A DNA stretch of 64,000 nucleotides from UMGS363 sp051881775 (GTDB taxonomy: Bacteria > Bacillota > Clostridia > Oscillospirales > Ruminococcaceae): contig JBJEQN010000103.1 in assembly GCA_051881775.1 (NCBI GenBank), forward strand, positions 1 to 64,000. Direction: 5' to 3'. Within the stretch, counting starts at the first letter, position 1; each line of letters opens with the position of its first letter. Below the pieces are notes generated by a model. That model ran no database searches and was not told the DNA's origin. It saw only the letters and a list, made by a program, of their open reading frames with translations. Of the stretch, positions 35,022 to 43,377 are shown one piece after another. A program made the position numbers and the translations under genes.

Positions 35022-35346
35022 AATCAAAAATCCTCCCATTAAAATTTTATTTTATTACTTATGGGTCGCATACATACGGGTAAAATCCCATTGATCTACC
35101 TTGCCTATATAATATCACATTGTTAAACTTTTGTCAATATGCATATTAAAAAAATTATGACTTTATATCGTTTTTTTCTGTAAACCGCAAACGGCTTTTA
35201 TTCTTCCAAAGGCGTTTACATATAATTATTAACTTAATTTGCTCGGATTATTAATAATAAGACCGTATAATGATTAAAATAGTTAATATAAAGCGGCTGA
35301 AAATGAAAAAACGGTTTTCGGCGCTTTTTGATAAGGAGTATTGCCA
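35022..35346. other. Intergenic region adhE/CmpB-like gene
   Basis: This 325-bp AT-rich divergent region holds the adhE promoter and Rex-like site (35109-35137). The remainder (35140-35330) contains no ORF, hairpin or repeat that I can support, beyond AT-rich promoter-like DNA near 35260-35300. Confidence 0.6.
35109..35137 (-). promoter_or_regulatory. adhE promoter overlapped by Rex-like operator
   Basis: On the minus strand TTGACA (35137-35132), 17 bp, TATTAT (35114-35109). The 18-bp site at 35137-35120 reads TTGACAAAAGTTTAACAA, which is TTGaCAA-N4-TTAACAA against the known Rex pattern TTGTTAA-N4-TTAACAA (12 of 14 half-site bases). Rex represses adhE in many Clostridia when NADH is low relative to NAD+, so this fits family knowledge. 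Confidence 0.75.
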
Positions 35347-36150
35347 ATGGACTACAGTTTATATCAGCTTGCGATGTTTTTCCTTGTTTATGCTTTTCTT
35401 GGCTGGCTCTCGGAGGAGGTATTTGCCCTTGTAAGGCACGGAAAACTTGTTAACAGAGGCTTTCTGACGGGTCCTGTTTGTCCTATCTACGGCTTTGGAA
35501 TGATAATAATCATACTTTGCCTTACGCCGGTGCAGGATATACTTCCGCTGCTTTTCCTCGGTTCAGCCGTACTGACTACGCTTCTGGAGTTTGTGACGGG
35601 TTATGTGCTGGAAAAGTTCTTTAAGACAAAGTGGTGGGATTATTCCGAAGAGCATTTTAACGTAAAGGGCTACATATGTTTGAAATTCTCGATATTATGG
35701 GGTCTTGCCGGAGTGTTTATAATGGATATAGTACACCCTTCGGTGATGAAGCTCCTTGATAAGCTGTCCTATAAAGCAGGACTTGTAATAATTGCAGTTT
35801 CGGCTGTTTTATTCGCTGTAGACCTTACAACGACCCTTATTTCCATGATAGACCTGCACAAAGGCGTTGCAAAGCTGGAGGAGCTTTCCGCAAAAGCCGA
35901 GGAATTCAGGCTTAAGCTTGAACATATGGCTGAGTCCGGCTCAGAACTTATTGAAGAACGCACCGATGAGCTGAAAGCGGAGTTTGCCCGTCAGCGTGAG
36001 CAGATAAGCGAGGCGCGGCTTGCCCTTTCCGACGAGCTTCACAGACGTCACCGCAGATTTTTCAGCGCATTCCCTCATTTTGAAAAGGGCGAGCGCTTTG
36101 AAAAGCTGAGAGAAGCCATTGAAGAATACCGTGAAAAACGAGGCAAATAA
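35347..36150 (+). CDS. CmpB-like (PF06541) membrane protein
   Basis: This 267-aa protein has five or so membrane helices in its first 170 residues, with the family features FLGWLSEEVFALVRHGKLVN and NRGFLTGPVCPIYGFG (about residues 19-55) and WWDYSEEHFNVKGYICL. An amphipathic, coiled-coil-prone cytoplasmic tail of about 90 residues follows. The family is labelled a putative ABC-transporter type but no ATPase or partner is present, so the role is unknown. The start at 35347 is chosen because an AAGGAG site lies 8 bases upstream; TTG at 35341 would be too close. Confidence 0.85.
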   Translation: MDYSLYQLAMFFLVYAFLGWLSEEVFALVRHGKLVNRGFLTGPVCPIYGFGMIIIILCLTPVQDILPLLFLGSAVLTTLLEFVTGYVLEKFFKTKWWDYSEEHFNVKGYICLKFSILWGLAGVFIMDIVHPSVMKLLDKLSYKAGLVIIAVSAVLFAVDLTTTLISMIDLHKGVAKLEELSAKAEEFRLKLEHMAESGSELIEERTDELKAEFARQREQISEARLALSDELHRRHRRFFSAFPHFEKGERFEKLREAIEEYREKRGK

Positions 36151-36163
36151 CAGATAAAAAACT

Positions 36164-36201
36164 ATCCCCGTAAATTTTTCGTTCAGAATATTTACGGGGA
36201 T
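36164..36201. terminator. Bidirectional terminator
   Basis: The stem ATCCCCGTAAAT/ATTTACGGGGAT carries a T-run on the minus strand (AGTTTTTTATC) and a weaker one on the plus strand. It separates the CmpB-like and M23 genes. Confidence 0.85.
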
Positions 36202-36228
36202 CATTCATTTTATGCAGAAGTTCGGATG

Positions 36229-36963
36229 TCAGCTTCCCTCTCCCGAAATGAAGGCGATAGGGTCTATCCATTCGCCGTTTTTCTTAAGAGCAAAGTGGAG
36301 GTGGGAGGCTTCCTTTATCTCACCCTCCGCAGTGTCTCCCACAGTGCCGATAACGGTACCTGCGGAAACGGTCTGTCCTTCAATAACGGGGATGTCCTTG
36401 CTGAGGTTGCAGTAAAAGCCTTCAAGACCGTTTTCGTGGTCGATAACAACGCAGGCGCCGAGCATCTGATCCTCATAGACCCTTGTTACCGTTCCCGAAG
36501 TCATGCTTTTTACCTTTTCGCCGAAATTTCCTGCAATATCAACGCCGTCATGGGTCTTCCAGACGTTCAGAGTGGAGGACTTCACAAGCTCTCCGCCGGA
36601 ATATTCGCCGATTATCTCCCCATTGAGGGGGCGCACCATTGCCTGATAGGAAGCAGCCGGCACTTCGGAAACGAATTCTTCCATAACGTCCTCGGTCTTA
36701 TCGCTCTGCTCCGTTTCAGCGGCAGATGTTACGGCTTCCGTTTCGGTTTTTGCCACCTGAGTTTGTTCGGCGTTTGCCTTTGCAGCGCCCGGCTCGTCCT
36801 CTGCGGCTGCCGTGGGTTTGTTTCCGATAAGCTGGTCGTTAAGCTGATCCGCCGCCTTTTTGTAGGAGTAAATTCCCACGCCGCCGACGATTAGCAAGCA
36901 AACGCATACAGCGATCGCAAAGCCTTTTCCGCCGAGATTTTCCTTGCTGAAAAAATTTTTCAT
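36229..36963 (-). CDS. SpoIIQ-like membrane M23 protein
   Basis: This 244-aa protein has one membrane helix (about residues 14-33), a Glu/Ala/Thr-rich linker and a C-terminal LytM/M23 domain (about 125-240). Zinc ligands are intact: HDGVD (His138, Asp142) and HLHF (His221, His223). The usual Tyr-x-His reads YCNLS, so a catalytic His is replaced by Asn. The gene is next to the spoIIA operon, on the same strand. SpoIIQ, made in the forespore under sigma-F, has just this plan and joins the SpoIIIA channel during engulfment. The start at 36963 has an AAAGGCGG site. A general M23 amidase or lytic protein is the alternative. Confidence 0.75.
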   Translation of the reverse strand: MKNFFSKENLGGKGFAIAVCVCLLIVGGVGIYSYKKAADQLNDQLIGNKPTAAAEDEPGAAKANAEQTQVAKTETEAVTSAAETEQSDKTEDVMEEFVSEVPAASYQAMVRPLNGEIIGEYSGGELVKSSTLNVWKTHDGVDIAGNFGEKVKSMTSGTVTRVYEDQMLGACVVIDHENGLEGFYCNLSKDIPVIEGQTVSAGTVIGTVGDTAEGEIKEASHLHFALKKNGEWIDPIAFISGEGS

Positions 36964-37099
36964 ATTAATATGTCCGCCTTTCGTAAAACTTCCGAGGGAA
37001 TAATAAACCTTTTCCTCAAGCATAGTTTTGACAGATAAGGCGGATTTATACTATCTTTATTCAAATATTTGAAGAAAAAACTTTTTGGGGCAGATCGGG

Positions 37100-37765
37100 T
37101 CATCCGCTGAGAAAGCTCCGCAGCTTCATAAGCAGCTTTTTTTCACGCCGTGAGACCTGTACCTGTGAAGTTCCAAGCCTTTCCGCAACGGCAGACTGGG
37201 TAAGACCCTTGTAATACCGCAGAAAAATAAGTGTGCGGTCGTTTTCTTCAAGTGACATAAGCGCCTGATGAAGAGAAAGCATTTCCGTCATTTCATTTTC
37301 CGGTGTCTCTACCGCTATGTCGATCTGACAGCCTTCGTTGTCCTCGTCCGTGCCGGTAAGAGAAAGGGCAGGGGCGCCTGCAGCAATGGCTTCGGCAATG
37401 TTTTCGGGGGATTCGCCGCATATCTCACAAAGCTCGCTCAGCAAAGGCTCACGCCCGTTTTTCAGACAGAATTCATCCCTTATGCGTGAAACCTTGAGGG
37501 AAAGCTCTCTTAAACTTCTGCTCATTTTGACCGTTCCGCCGTTTCGGAACAGACCTTTTATCTCTCCCATTATCACGGGTACTGCATAGGTTGAAAACTT
37601 TACACCCCTGCTTTCGTCAAATCCGTTGGCAGCTTTGATAAGACCAACGCAGCCTGCCCCGAAAAGGTCGTCATATTCAATGCCCCTGCTTCTGAAACGG
37701 TTTGCGCAGAGATGCACAAGCCCCATATTGCTTTCAACGAATCTGTCGGTCTGAGTACCGTTCAT
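37100..37765 (-). CDS. sigF: Sporulation sigma factor SigF
   Basis: This 221-aa sigma factor acts in the forespore as the first compartment-specific factor of sporulation. Region 2 includes GLVHLCANRF, DDLFGAGCVGLIKAANGFDE and KFSTYAVPVIMGEIK (about residues 15-70). Region 3 covers about 80-150. Region 4 has LEENDRTLIFLRYYKGLTQS and the helix-turn-helix ERLGTSQVQVSRREKK at about 190-213. It is last in spoIIAA-spoIIAB-sigF and overlaps spoIIAB by 3 bp in an ATGA arrangement. Confidence 0.97.
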   Translation of the reverse strand: MNGTQTDRFVESNMGLVHLCANRFRSRGIEYDDLFGAGCVGLIKAANGFDESRGVKFSTYAVPVIMGEIKGLFRNGGTVKMSRSLRELSLKVSRIRDEFCLKNGREPLLSELCEICGESPENIAEAIAAGAPALSLTGTDEDNEGCQIDIAVETPENEMTEMLSLHQALMSLEENDRTLIFLRYYKGLTQSAVAERLGTSQVQVSRREKKLLMKLRSFLSG

Positions 37766-38235
37766 CTGCCGCAGTTCCTTTCCTGTTGATTATGTATGAT
37801 GCTGTCTGCGGAGACGAGCCTGCGGCACAAGGTTACGGTCGTTCCTTTTCCCACCTCGCTTTTTACCTTTACCTTGTCCATAAAGGATTCCATTACCGCA
37901 AAGCCAAGTCCTGCACGTTCCTCTTCGGGAGCGGAGGTGTAAAGAGGTTCCATTGCCTTTTCAACGTCGCCTATGCCGCAGCCGTGGTCAGTGATGCGTA
38001 TGGAAACGGTCTTGTCGTTGTAAGCCCTGACTTGAACGTCGATTTTTCCGCTTTGGTTACGGTAGCCGTGAACGATAGAGTTTGTAACGGCTTCCGATAC
38101 GGCGGTCTTTATCTCCGCAAGCTCGCTTACCGACGGGTCAAACTCCGAAATAAAGGACGTAACGCACATTCTTGCTATCCTTTCGTTGCAGCTTTGCGCA
38201 GGAAAAGAAAATTTCAGTTCGTTTATTACTTTCAT
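37762..38235 (-). CDS. spoIIAB: Anti-sigma-F factor, serine kinase
   Basis: This 157-aa GHKL-fold kinase binds and inhibits SigF, and phosphorylates SpoIIAA with ATP. The N-box is in EAVTNSIVHGY (about residues 40-53), the G1-box is DHGCGIGD (about 78-87), and the G2 region is AGLGFAVMESFMD (about 105-117). The start at 38235 has an AAAGGA site. A longer in-frame version from 38283 would overlap spoIIAA needlessly. It lies 22 bp after spoIIAA and overlaps sigF. Confidence 0.96.
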   Translation of the reverse strand: MKVINELKFSFPAQSCNERIARMCVTSFISEFDPSVSELAEIKTAVSEAVTNSIVHGYRNQSGKIDVQVRAYNDKTVSIRITDHGCGIGDVEKAMEPLYTSAPEEERAGLGFAVMESFMDKVKVKSEVGKGTTVTLCRRLVSADSIIHNQQERNCGR

Positions 38236-38257
38236 TTTGGTTATCCTTTCTGCTTTT

Positions 38258-38563
38258 TCATTCGATAGAAGCAAGCCGTTCAAGACCTGCCAGCTTCATC
38301 ACCTTTTTTATCTGTGCGGAAGCGTTTGTTACCGAGACCTTGCCGCCGTAGGTCTTTGCCAGCTTATACCTTCCCATTACAAGACCTATGCCGGAGCTGT
38401 CCATAAATGTTACCTCTCCGAAATCCAGCACAAGCACGGACGGGTGCTGCTTGTCCGCTTCAAGGTCTATCATACGCCGTATCTCTGCGGCGCTGTGGTG
38501 GTCTATTTCTCCCTGGATGTGTGCAGTTAAGGTACTGCCGTCTGTGTCAATTGTTACAGGCAT
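38258..38563 (-). CDS. spoIIAA: Anti-sigma-F factor antagonist
   Basis: This 101-aa STAS-domain protein frees SigF when unphosphorylated by binding SpoIIAB. The phosphorylated serine lies in the family motif VTFMDSSGIGLVMGR (about residues 51-65). The start at 38563 follows an AAGGAGGA site. It leads the three-gene operon. A possible promoter upstream reads TTGACA, 18 bp, TATTAC on the minus strand near 38605-38635. Confidence 0.96.
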   Translation of the reverse strand: MPVTIDTDGSTLTAHIQGEIDHHSAAEIRRMIDLEADKQHPSVLVLDFGEVTFMDSSGIGLVMGRYKLAKTYGGKVSVTNASAQIKKVMKLAGLERLASIE

Positions 38564-38695
38564 TTTTGTAATCCTCCTTTTTCTATTATTGTAATACAAA
38601 TTAATGTAAAATATTGTCAATTATAAGTACAAGCTATCTTTATTATTGCGAGAAAAGAAAACAAAGAGTTTTTGATGGATTTAACAAAAAATACA

Positions 38696-38724
38696 TTTAT
38701 ATAAAAAACAAAATATGCTATAAT
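38696..38724 (+). promoter_or_regulatory. Promoter of GH2 gene
   Basis: TTTATA (38696-38701) and TATAAT (38719-38724), 17-bp spacer, 40 bp upstream of the start codon. Confidence 0.55.
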
Positions 38725-38764
38725 GACAATATATGATCAAAACAATGCTGAAAGGTTGATAAAT

Positions 38765-41700
38765 ATGGATTCCGAGCGTTCACAGCTTTTTAACTGCGGC
38801 TGGAGCTTTGCTCTCCTTGAAAACGGTGCAGGCTATGAAAAAGCTGCTTCATACACAGATTATAAAGACGTTGAAATACCCCACGACTGGCTTATTTACG
38901 ATACAAACGACCTTTACAAAAGCGGCGAAGGCTGGTACAAGAAAACGTTTTCTCTTGAAAAAGGCGGGTATAAATATAGTATAGATTTTGACGGCGTTTA
39001 TATGGACAGCACGGTCTATGTCAACGGCGCCGCTGCAGGCAGCTGGCACTACGGCTACTCGTCCTTTTCCTTTGATATAACCGACCTGCTTAAGGACGGC
39101 GAAAATACTGTAATGGTGCAGGTGAGATACGTTGCTCCAAACTCAAGGTGGTATTCCGGCGCAGGAATTTACAGGAATGTTTATCTTACCAAAACCGCTC
39201 CTCTGCACATTGTCAGGGACGGAGTTTATATTACCGCAGACCCGGTAAACGGAAATGTGAAGGTAGAAATAGAAGCAACGGGGGATTACGACTCTGTTTG
39301 CCACGAAATATTCACATCCGACGGCTGTAAAGTTGGAGAATTTTACAGCAATTCTTTCAAAATTGACAGTCACAAGCTCTGGAACCTTGATGATCCTGTA
39401 CTTTATACAATGAAAACGAGTATTGTAAAGGCAAATAACATTACAGATACAGTCAAGAATGTATTTGGTTTCAGGAGCATAAAATTTGACCCCAACAAGG
39501 GATTTTTCCTTAACGGACAGCATATGAAGCTGAAAGGCGTGTGCCTGCACCACGATCTGGGCGCTCTCGGTGCAGCTGTGAATTACAGCGCGTTGGAACG
39601 TCAGATACTTCTTATGAAAAAAATGGGAGCAAACGCTGTGCGAACCTCCCACAATATGCCGTCAAGGGAGCTTGTGGACATCTGCGACAGAGTGGGTATG
39701 CTTGTGGATTCCGAGAGCTTTGATATGTGGGAGCTGCCCAAGACCGAGTTTGACTATGCAAGATTTTTCAAAGAGGACGCACATAAAGACGTTCTCAGCT
39801 GGGTAAGGCGTGACAGAAATCACCCCTGCATTATAATGTGGAGCATCGGCAATGAGATCTACGACACCCACGCTTCGGAACACGGCTATGAGATAGCAGA
39901 AATACTGGCAGGATATGTAAGAGAAGCCGACCCTGAGTGTCACGCTGTGCTTACCATAGCTTCAAACTATATTGAGTGGGAAAATTCCCAGAAAATCGGA
40001 AATCTCCTTGTTCATTCGGGCTATAATTACACGGAAAAATGCTATGACGAGCATCACAAAAAGTACCCCGATACCGTGATTTACGGAAGTGAGACCTCTT
40101 CCGCCGTAAGAAGCAGGGGAATTTACCATTTTCCGTCAGATATTCCGCAGCTTACCCATGACGACCACCAGTGCTCTTCCCTTGGAAACAGCTGTGTAGG
40201 CTGGGGAAGACCTATGGAAAGCGCCTGGGTCGAGGACAGAGACAGGGAATTCTGCGCAGGTCAGTTTATTTGGACGGGCATCGACTACATAGGCGAACCT
40301 ACGCCCTACAGCACTAAAAACAGCTATTTCGGCGCAGCAGATACCGCTTGCTTTCCCAAGGACGCATACTATTTTTACCAATCTGTCTGGACGGACTTCA
40401 AAACCGCCCCGATGATACATCTTCTGCCTTATTGGGACTTTAACGAGGGGCAGCTTATTGACGTTATCGCTTATACAAATGCGCCTGCCGCCGAGCTTTT
40501 CTTCAACGGCAAGTCTCTCGGCGTGAAGATGATCGATCATAAACACGGAAAAATTCTTCATGCGGAATGGAAGATACCTTATGAAAAGGGCGAATTAAAG
40601 GTCAACGCCATTGACGAAGACGGAAATGTTGTCGCAAGCGATGTCCGGCGCAGCTTTGGCGACCCTGTTGAAGTGGTGCTGAAAGCGGACAGAAACGTTA
40701 TTAATGCAGATGCAAACGAGCTTTGCTTTGTTGAAATTTCCGCCGCAGACGAGAACGGCACCTTTGTCGCCAACGCAAGAAACTATGTAAAGGTAACGGT
40801 AGAGGGCGCAGGACGGCTTCTCGGACTTGACAACGGCGATTCCACCGATTACGGTCAGTACAAGACCGATTCAAGAAAACTTTTCAGCGGAAAACTCCTT
40901 GCAATTGTTGGTCCAAACGGTGAGGATGGCGAAATAACCGTAACGGTGTCTTCGGAAGGTCTGAAAACGGCAGCTGTGAGTGTACAGTCAAAAGGCTTTA
41001 CACATACTTCAAACGCACAAAAACTTGTTCCGCAGATAACACCTTCAAAACCGGGAGCAGTTCCTATGCGTAAGATAGAGGCTTGCGCCGCAGACGGAGG
41101 AAAACTCACCGAGGAAAGACCCTGCGCAGATGTTAAATACAGAATTTTGCCGAAAAACGCCGCCTATGACGATGTAACCTTTAAACTTGTCAAGCCAAAC
41201 GGCGTTGAAACGGATATTGCGGAAGCGGAAATGTGCGGCGATACCGTAAAAGTCACCGCAAAGGGCGACGGCGAGTGCATTCTCAGGCTTTACGGCAATA
41301 ACGGTGCGGAATATCCCCAGGTCATTTCCGATGTTGCCTTTGAGATCTCAGGCTTGGGAGCGGCTGTGCGTGATCCTTACTCAATGATTTTGGCAAACAC
41401 CTTTGCTTCTTCGGATGTTCCTGTTACAATTATCGAAAACGGCGCTCTCGGCGGATTTGCACAGAGAAGCCGTGTGGATTTTGCTAATCTTGATTTCGGA
41501 AAAACAGGTACGGACAAGATAAGAGTGTACTTTGGCAACTGCCGCAACAGGGAGATACCCGTTGAAATTTTTGACGGCGAAGATCTTGTTGAAACGCTGA
41601 TGATACCCCACAACAACGGCTGGGACAAGGCTTCACCCTTTGATTTTACCCTTCCCGTGCGGCTTAAAGGCGTTCACAATATCGGTGTTGCGGTTTCCGA

Positions 41701-42103
41701 CAACTGTATTTTCGGCGGCTTTGAGTTTATTGAAGAAAACAGGGCTTACGCCGCTCTTGACCCTGCTGACTGCGACAATATTTACGGTGATGACTACAAG
41801 ATTGGCGGAAACGGCATTGAAAATATTGGCAACAACGTTGTTATTGAATTCAAGGGCATGGATTTTGGCGACGGCGCACACAAGCTGGAGCTTACGGGAC
41901 GTACTCCCAACAAGGTGAACACCATACAGCTTTGCTGCACCGCAGACGGCTCTTTGAGAAAACAGCTTATTGAGTTTGAACATTCGGAAGAGTACGCTTC
42001 AAGAGTGTTTGAGATTGATGAAATAAGCGGAACGACCGATATAAGCTTTGTATTTATGCCGGGAAGCAAATTCGATTTCCTCGGATTCAGATTTATTAAG
42101 TAA
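38765..42103 (+). CDS. Glycoside hydrolase family 2 (beta-galactosidase-like)
   Basis: This 1112-aa enzyme has the GH2 order: sugar-binding domain (about residues 1-165, with PHDWLIYD and GEGWYKKTF), immunoglobulin-like domain (about 170-255), TIM-barrel (about 260-560), then extra beta domains. The acid/base is Glu364 in WSIGNE, and the nucleophile is Glu443 in YGSETSS. AVRTSHNMPS and RNHPCIIMWS are also typical. The long C-terminal part (about 570-1112) carries DUF4982-like and carbohydrate-binding-like domains. No signal peptide is seen. Substrate may be a beta-galactoside; family members also hydrolyse other beta-linked sugars. The start at 38765 has an AAAGG site. Confidence 0.92.
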   Translation: MDSERSQLFNCGWSFALLENGAGYEKAASYTDYKDVEIPHDWLIYDTNDLYKSGEGWYKKTFSLEKGGYKYSIDFDGVYMDSTVYVNGAAAGSWHYGYSSFSFDITDLLKDGENTVMVQVRYVAPNSRWYSGAGIYRNVYLTKTAPLHIVRDGVYITADPVNGNVKVEIEATGDYDSVCHEIFTSDGCKVGEFYSNSFKIDSHKLWNLDDPVLYTMKTSIVKANNITDTVKNVFGFRSIKFDPNKGFFLNGQHMKLKGVCLHHDLGALGAAVNYSALERQILLMKKMGANAVRTSHNMPSRELVDICDRVGMLVDSESFDMWELPKTEFDYARFFKEDAHKDVLSWVRRDRNHPCIIMWSIGNEIYDTHASEHGYEIAEILAGYVREADPECHAVLTIASNYIEWENSQKIGNLLVHSGYNYTEKCYDEHHKKYPDTVIYGSETSSAVRSRGIYHFPSDIPQLTHDDHQCSSLGNSCVGWGRPMESAWVEDRDREFCAGQFIWTGIDYIGEPTPYSTKNSYFGAADTACFPKDAYYFYQSVWTDFKTAPMIHLLPYWDFNEGQLIDVIAYTNAPAAELFFNGKSLGVKMIDHKHGKILHAEWKIPYEKGELKVNAIDEDGNVVASDVRRSFGDPVEVVLKADRNVINADANELCFVEISAADENGTFVANARNYVKVTVEGAGRLLGLDNGDSTDYGQYKTDSRKLFSGKLLAIVGPNGEDGEITVTVSSEGLKTAAVSVQSKGFTHTSNAQKLVPQITPSKPGAVPMRKIEACAADGGKLTEERPCADVKYRILPKNAAYDDVTFKLVKPNGVETDIAEAEMCGDTVKVTAKGDGECILRLYGNNGAEYPQVISDVAFEISGLGAAVRDPYSMILANTFASSDVPVTIIENGALGGFAQRSRVDFANLDFGKTGTDKIRVYFGNCRNREIPVEIFDGEDLVETLMIPHNNGWDKASPFDFTLPVRLKGVHNIGVAVSDNCIFGGFEFIEENRAYAALDPADCDNIYGDDYKIGGNGIENIGNNVVIEFKGMDFGDGAHKLELTGRTPNKVNTIQLCCTADGSLRKQLIEFEHSEEYASRVFEIDEISGTTDISFVFMPGSKFDFLGFRFIK

Positions 42104-42116
42104 GAAGGATTTTGAT

Positions 42117-43154
42117 TTGAACGAATTAATTGTCAGACTTGCGGTAATTGCCGTGTGTATCATAGGTATTGCCGCCGCAGCCGCATTTATAATCATCGGT
42201 CTTAAAGGCGGCGAAAACGAAAATGAGTATGCCGAAGCTGTAAATGGAACAACCTTTACAGAAGAAAATACGGCGGAACTTACCGAAACGGCTTCAGCGG
42301 AAACCTCCTATGAGTTCGACATTGCAGATGTGACCGATGCACCTGAGGTCACAACAGTTCCCGAAGAAACAGGCGAAAACATCGAAACCTCGTCAAGCAG
42401 GACTATTATAACAAGCCGTGCCCGAAAGGAATACGACAACCATTCCGTTTATATAGATATGGAATCGGTGCTGCAGCTTCCCGAGCTTCCCGTTGGCTGT
42501 GAAATAACGGCGCTTACCATTAATCTGCGGTATCTGGGCTTTGATGCGGACAAAACAGACCTTGCGTCCAATTATCTGCCTAAGGGCGGCAATGCGCAGT
42601 ACATAGACGGCGAGCTTTACAAGGACAGCTTTTTCGATTACTTCATAGGCGACCCCTTTTCAAGAGGCTACGGCTGCTTTTCAAACGCTATCGTAAAGGC
42701 GGCGGAAAAGTATATTGCCGATAACGGCGGCGGCTATACCGTGGTGAACCTGTCAGGGTCGAATCCCGATGTGCTGTACGACTATCTTGCGGAGGGAATA
42801 CCCGTTATCTGCTGGGCGACCGACGGAATGATAGAGCCGGAATATTACGAAAGCTGGTTCGACAACGCAACAGGGGAGAAGCTGGACTGGTACCTTAACG
42901 AGCATTGCTTTGTCCTTGCAGGCTTTAATATGGACGCAGATACCGTTACCCTTAACGACCCTATGAAGGGCATTATCGACTACAATATCAACAAGTTTGA
43001 AACAAGATATGCTCAGATGTACAGTCAGGCAATAGTCATTTTAAAGGACGAGGACAGCGGAGAAACTGCTTCTTCGGAGCAGGAAATAGAAGAAACGGAA
43101 CAAACCGAAACGACGGATTCGGCGGAAGAACCTTCATTTGATACGGAAGAATAA
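42117..43154 (+). CDS. Membrane-anchored C39-like cysteine peptidase
   Basis: This 345-aa protein has an N-terminal membrane helix (about residues 4-30), a Thr/Glu-rich linker to about 115, then a peptidase C39-like (PF13529) papain-fold domain. The active-site pair is visible: Cys128 in PVGCEITAL and His263 in NEHCFVLAGF, with LNDP about 20 residues on. The C-terminus is Glu/Thr-rich. The start is TTG at 42117, 8 bases after an AAGGA site and 13 bp past the GH2 stop; no ATG fits. Co-transcription with the GH2 gene is likely. The target is unknown. Confidence 0.82.
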   Translation: MNELIVRLAVIAVCIIGIAAAAAFIIIGLKGGENENEYAEAVNGTTFTEENTAELTETASAETSYEFDIADVTDAPEVTTVPEETGENIETSSSRTIITSRARKEYDNHSVYIDMESVLQLPELPVGCEITALTINLRYLGFDADKTDLASNYLPKGGNAQYIDGELYKDSFFDYFIGDPFSRGYGCFSNAIVKAAEKYIADNGGGYTVVNLSGSNPDVLYDYLAEGIPVICWATDGMIEPEYYESWFDNATGEKLDWYLNEHCFVLAGFNMDADTVTLNDPMKGIIDYNINKFETRYAQMYSQAIVILKDEDSGETASSEQEIEETEQTETTDSAEEPSFDTEE

Positions 43155-43163
43155 AAATAATAT

Positions 43164-43247
43164 ATCCCCCGTGAAATACGGACAAAACCTTGTAAAATAT
43201 AGGTTTAACGGCGGTTTGAACGCCATATCCGTATTATCTCGGGGGAT
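43164..43247 (+). ncRNA. Three-way-junction RNA structure or complex terminator
   Basis: Nested stems close the element: ATCCCCCG (43164-43171)/CGGGGGAT (43240-43247), then ATACGGA (43176-43182)/TCCGTAT (43228-43234). Two hairpins sit inside: AAACCT/AGGTTT (43185-43206) and GGCG/CGCC (43210-43224). TTTTT follows. It could simply be an elaborate terminator of the GH2 operon, or a small RNA or cis element before ddh. Confidence 0.55.
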
Positions 43248-43377
43248 TTTTATCTCAAAAAAATAAATTTTTTTAAATTTTTTTGGCAAAACCCCTTTTC
43301 AAATCCTGCAAAACGTGATAAAATATAAGCTGTATTGACACGGCGTAATTTTATGCCGCTGAATTGGAGGATGTAAA

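Noticed and set aside
32685..35042. Very long plus-strand reading frame opposite adhE (785 codons)
   Set aside because: It is antisense to a fully conserved adhE, has no ribosome-binding site or known domain, and is Cys/Val/Ser-rich as expected from the codon bias of the real gene.
43164..43377. Lysine riboswitch before ddh
   Set aside because: The element is about 84 nt with a three-way junction, far smaller than the lysine riboswitch and lacking its known motifs. It is also 130 bp from the gene.
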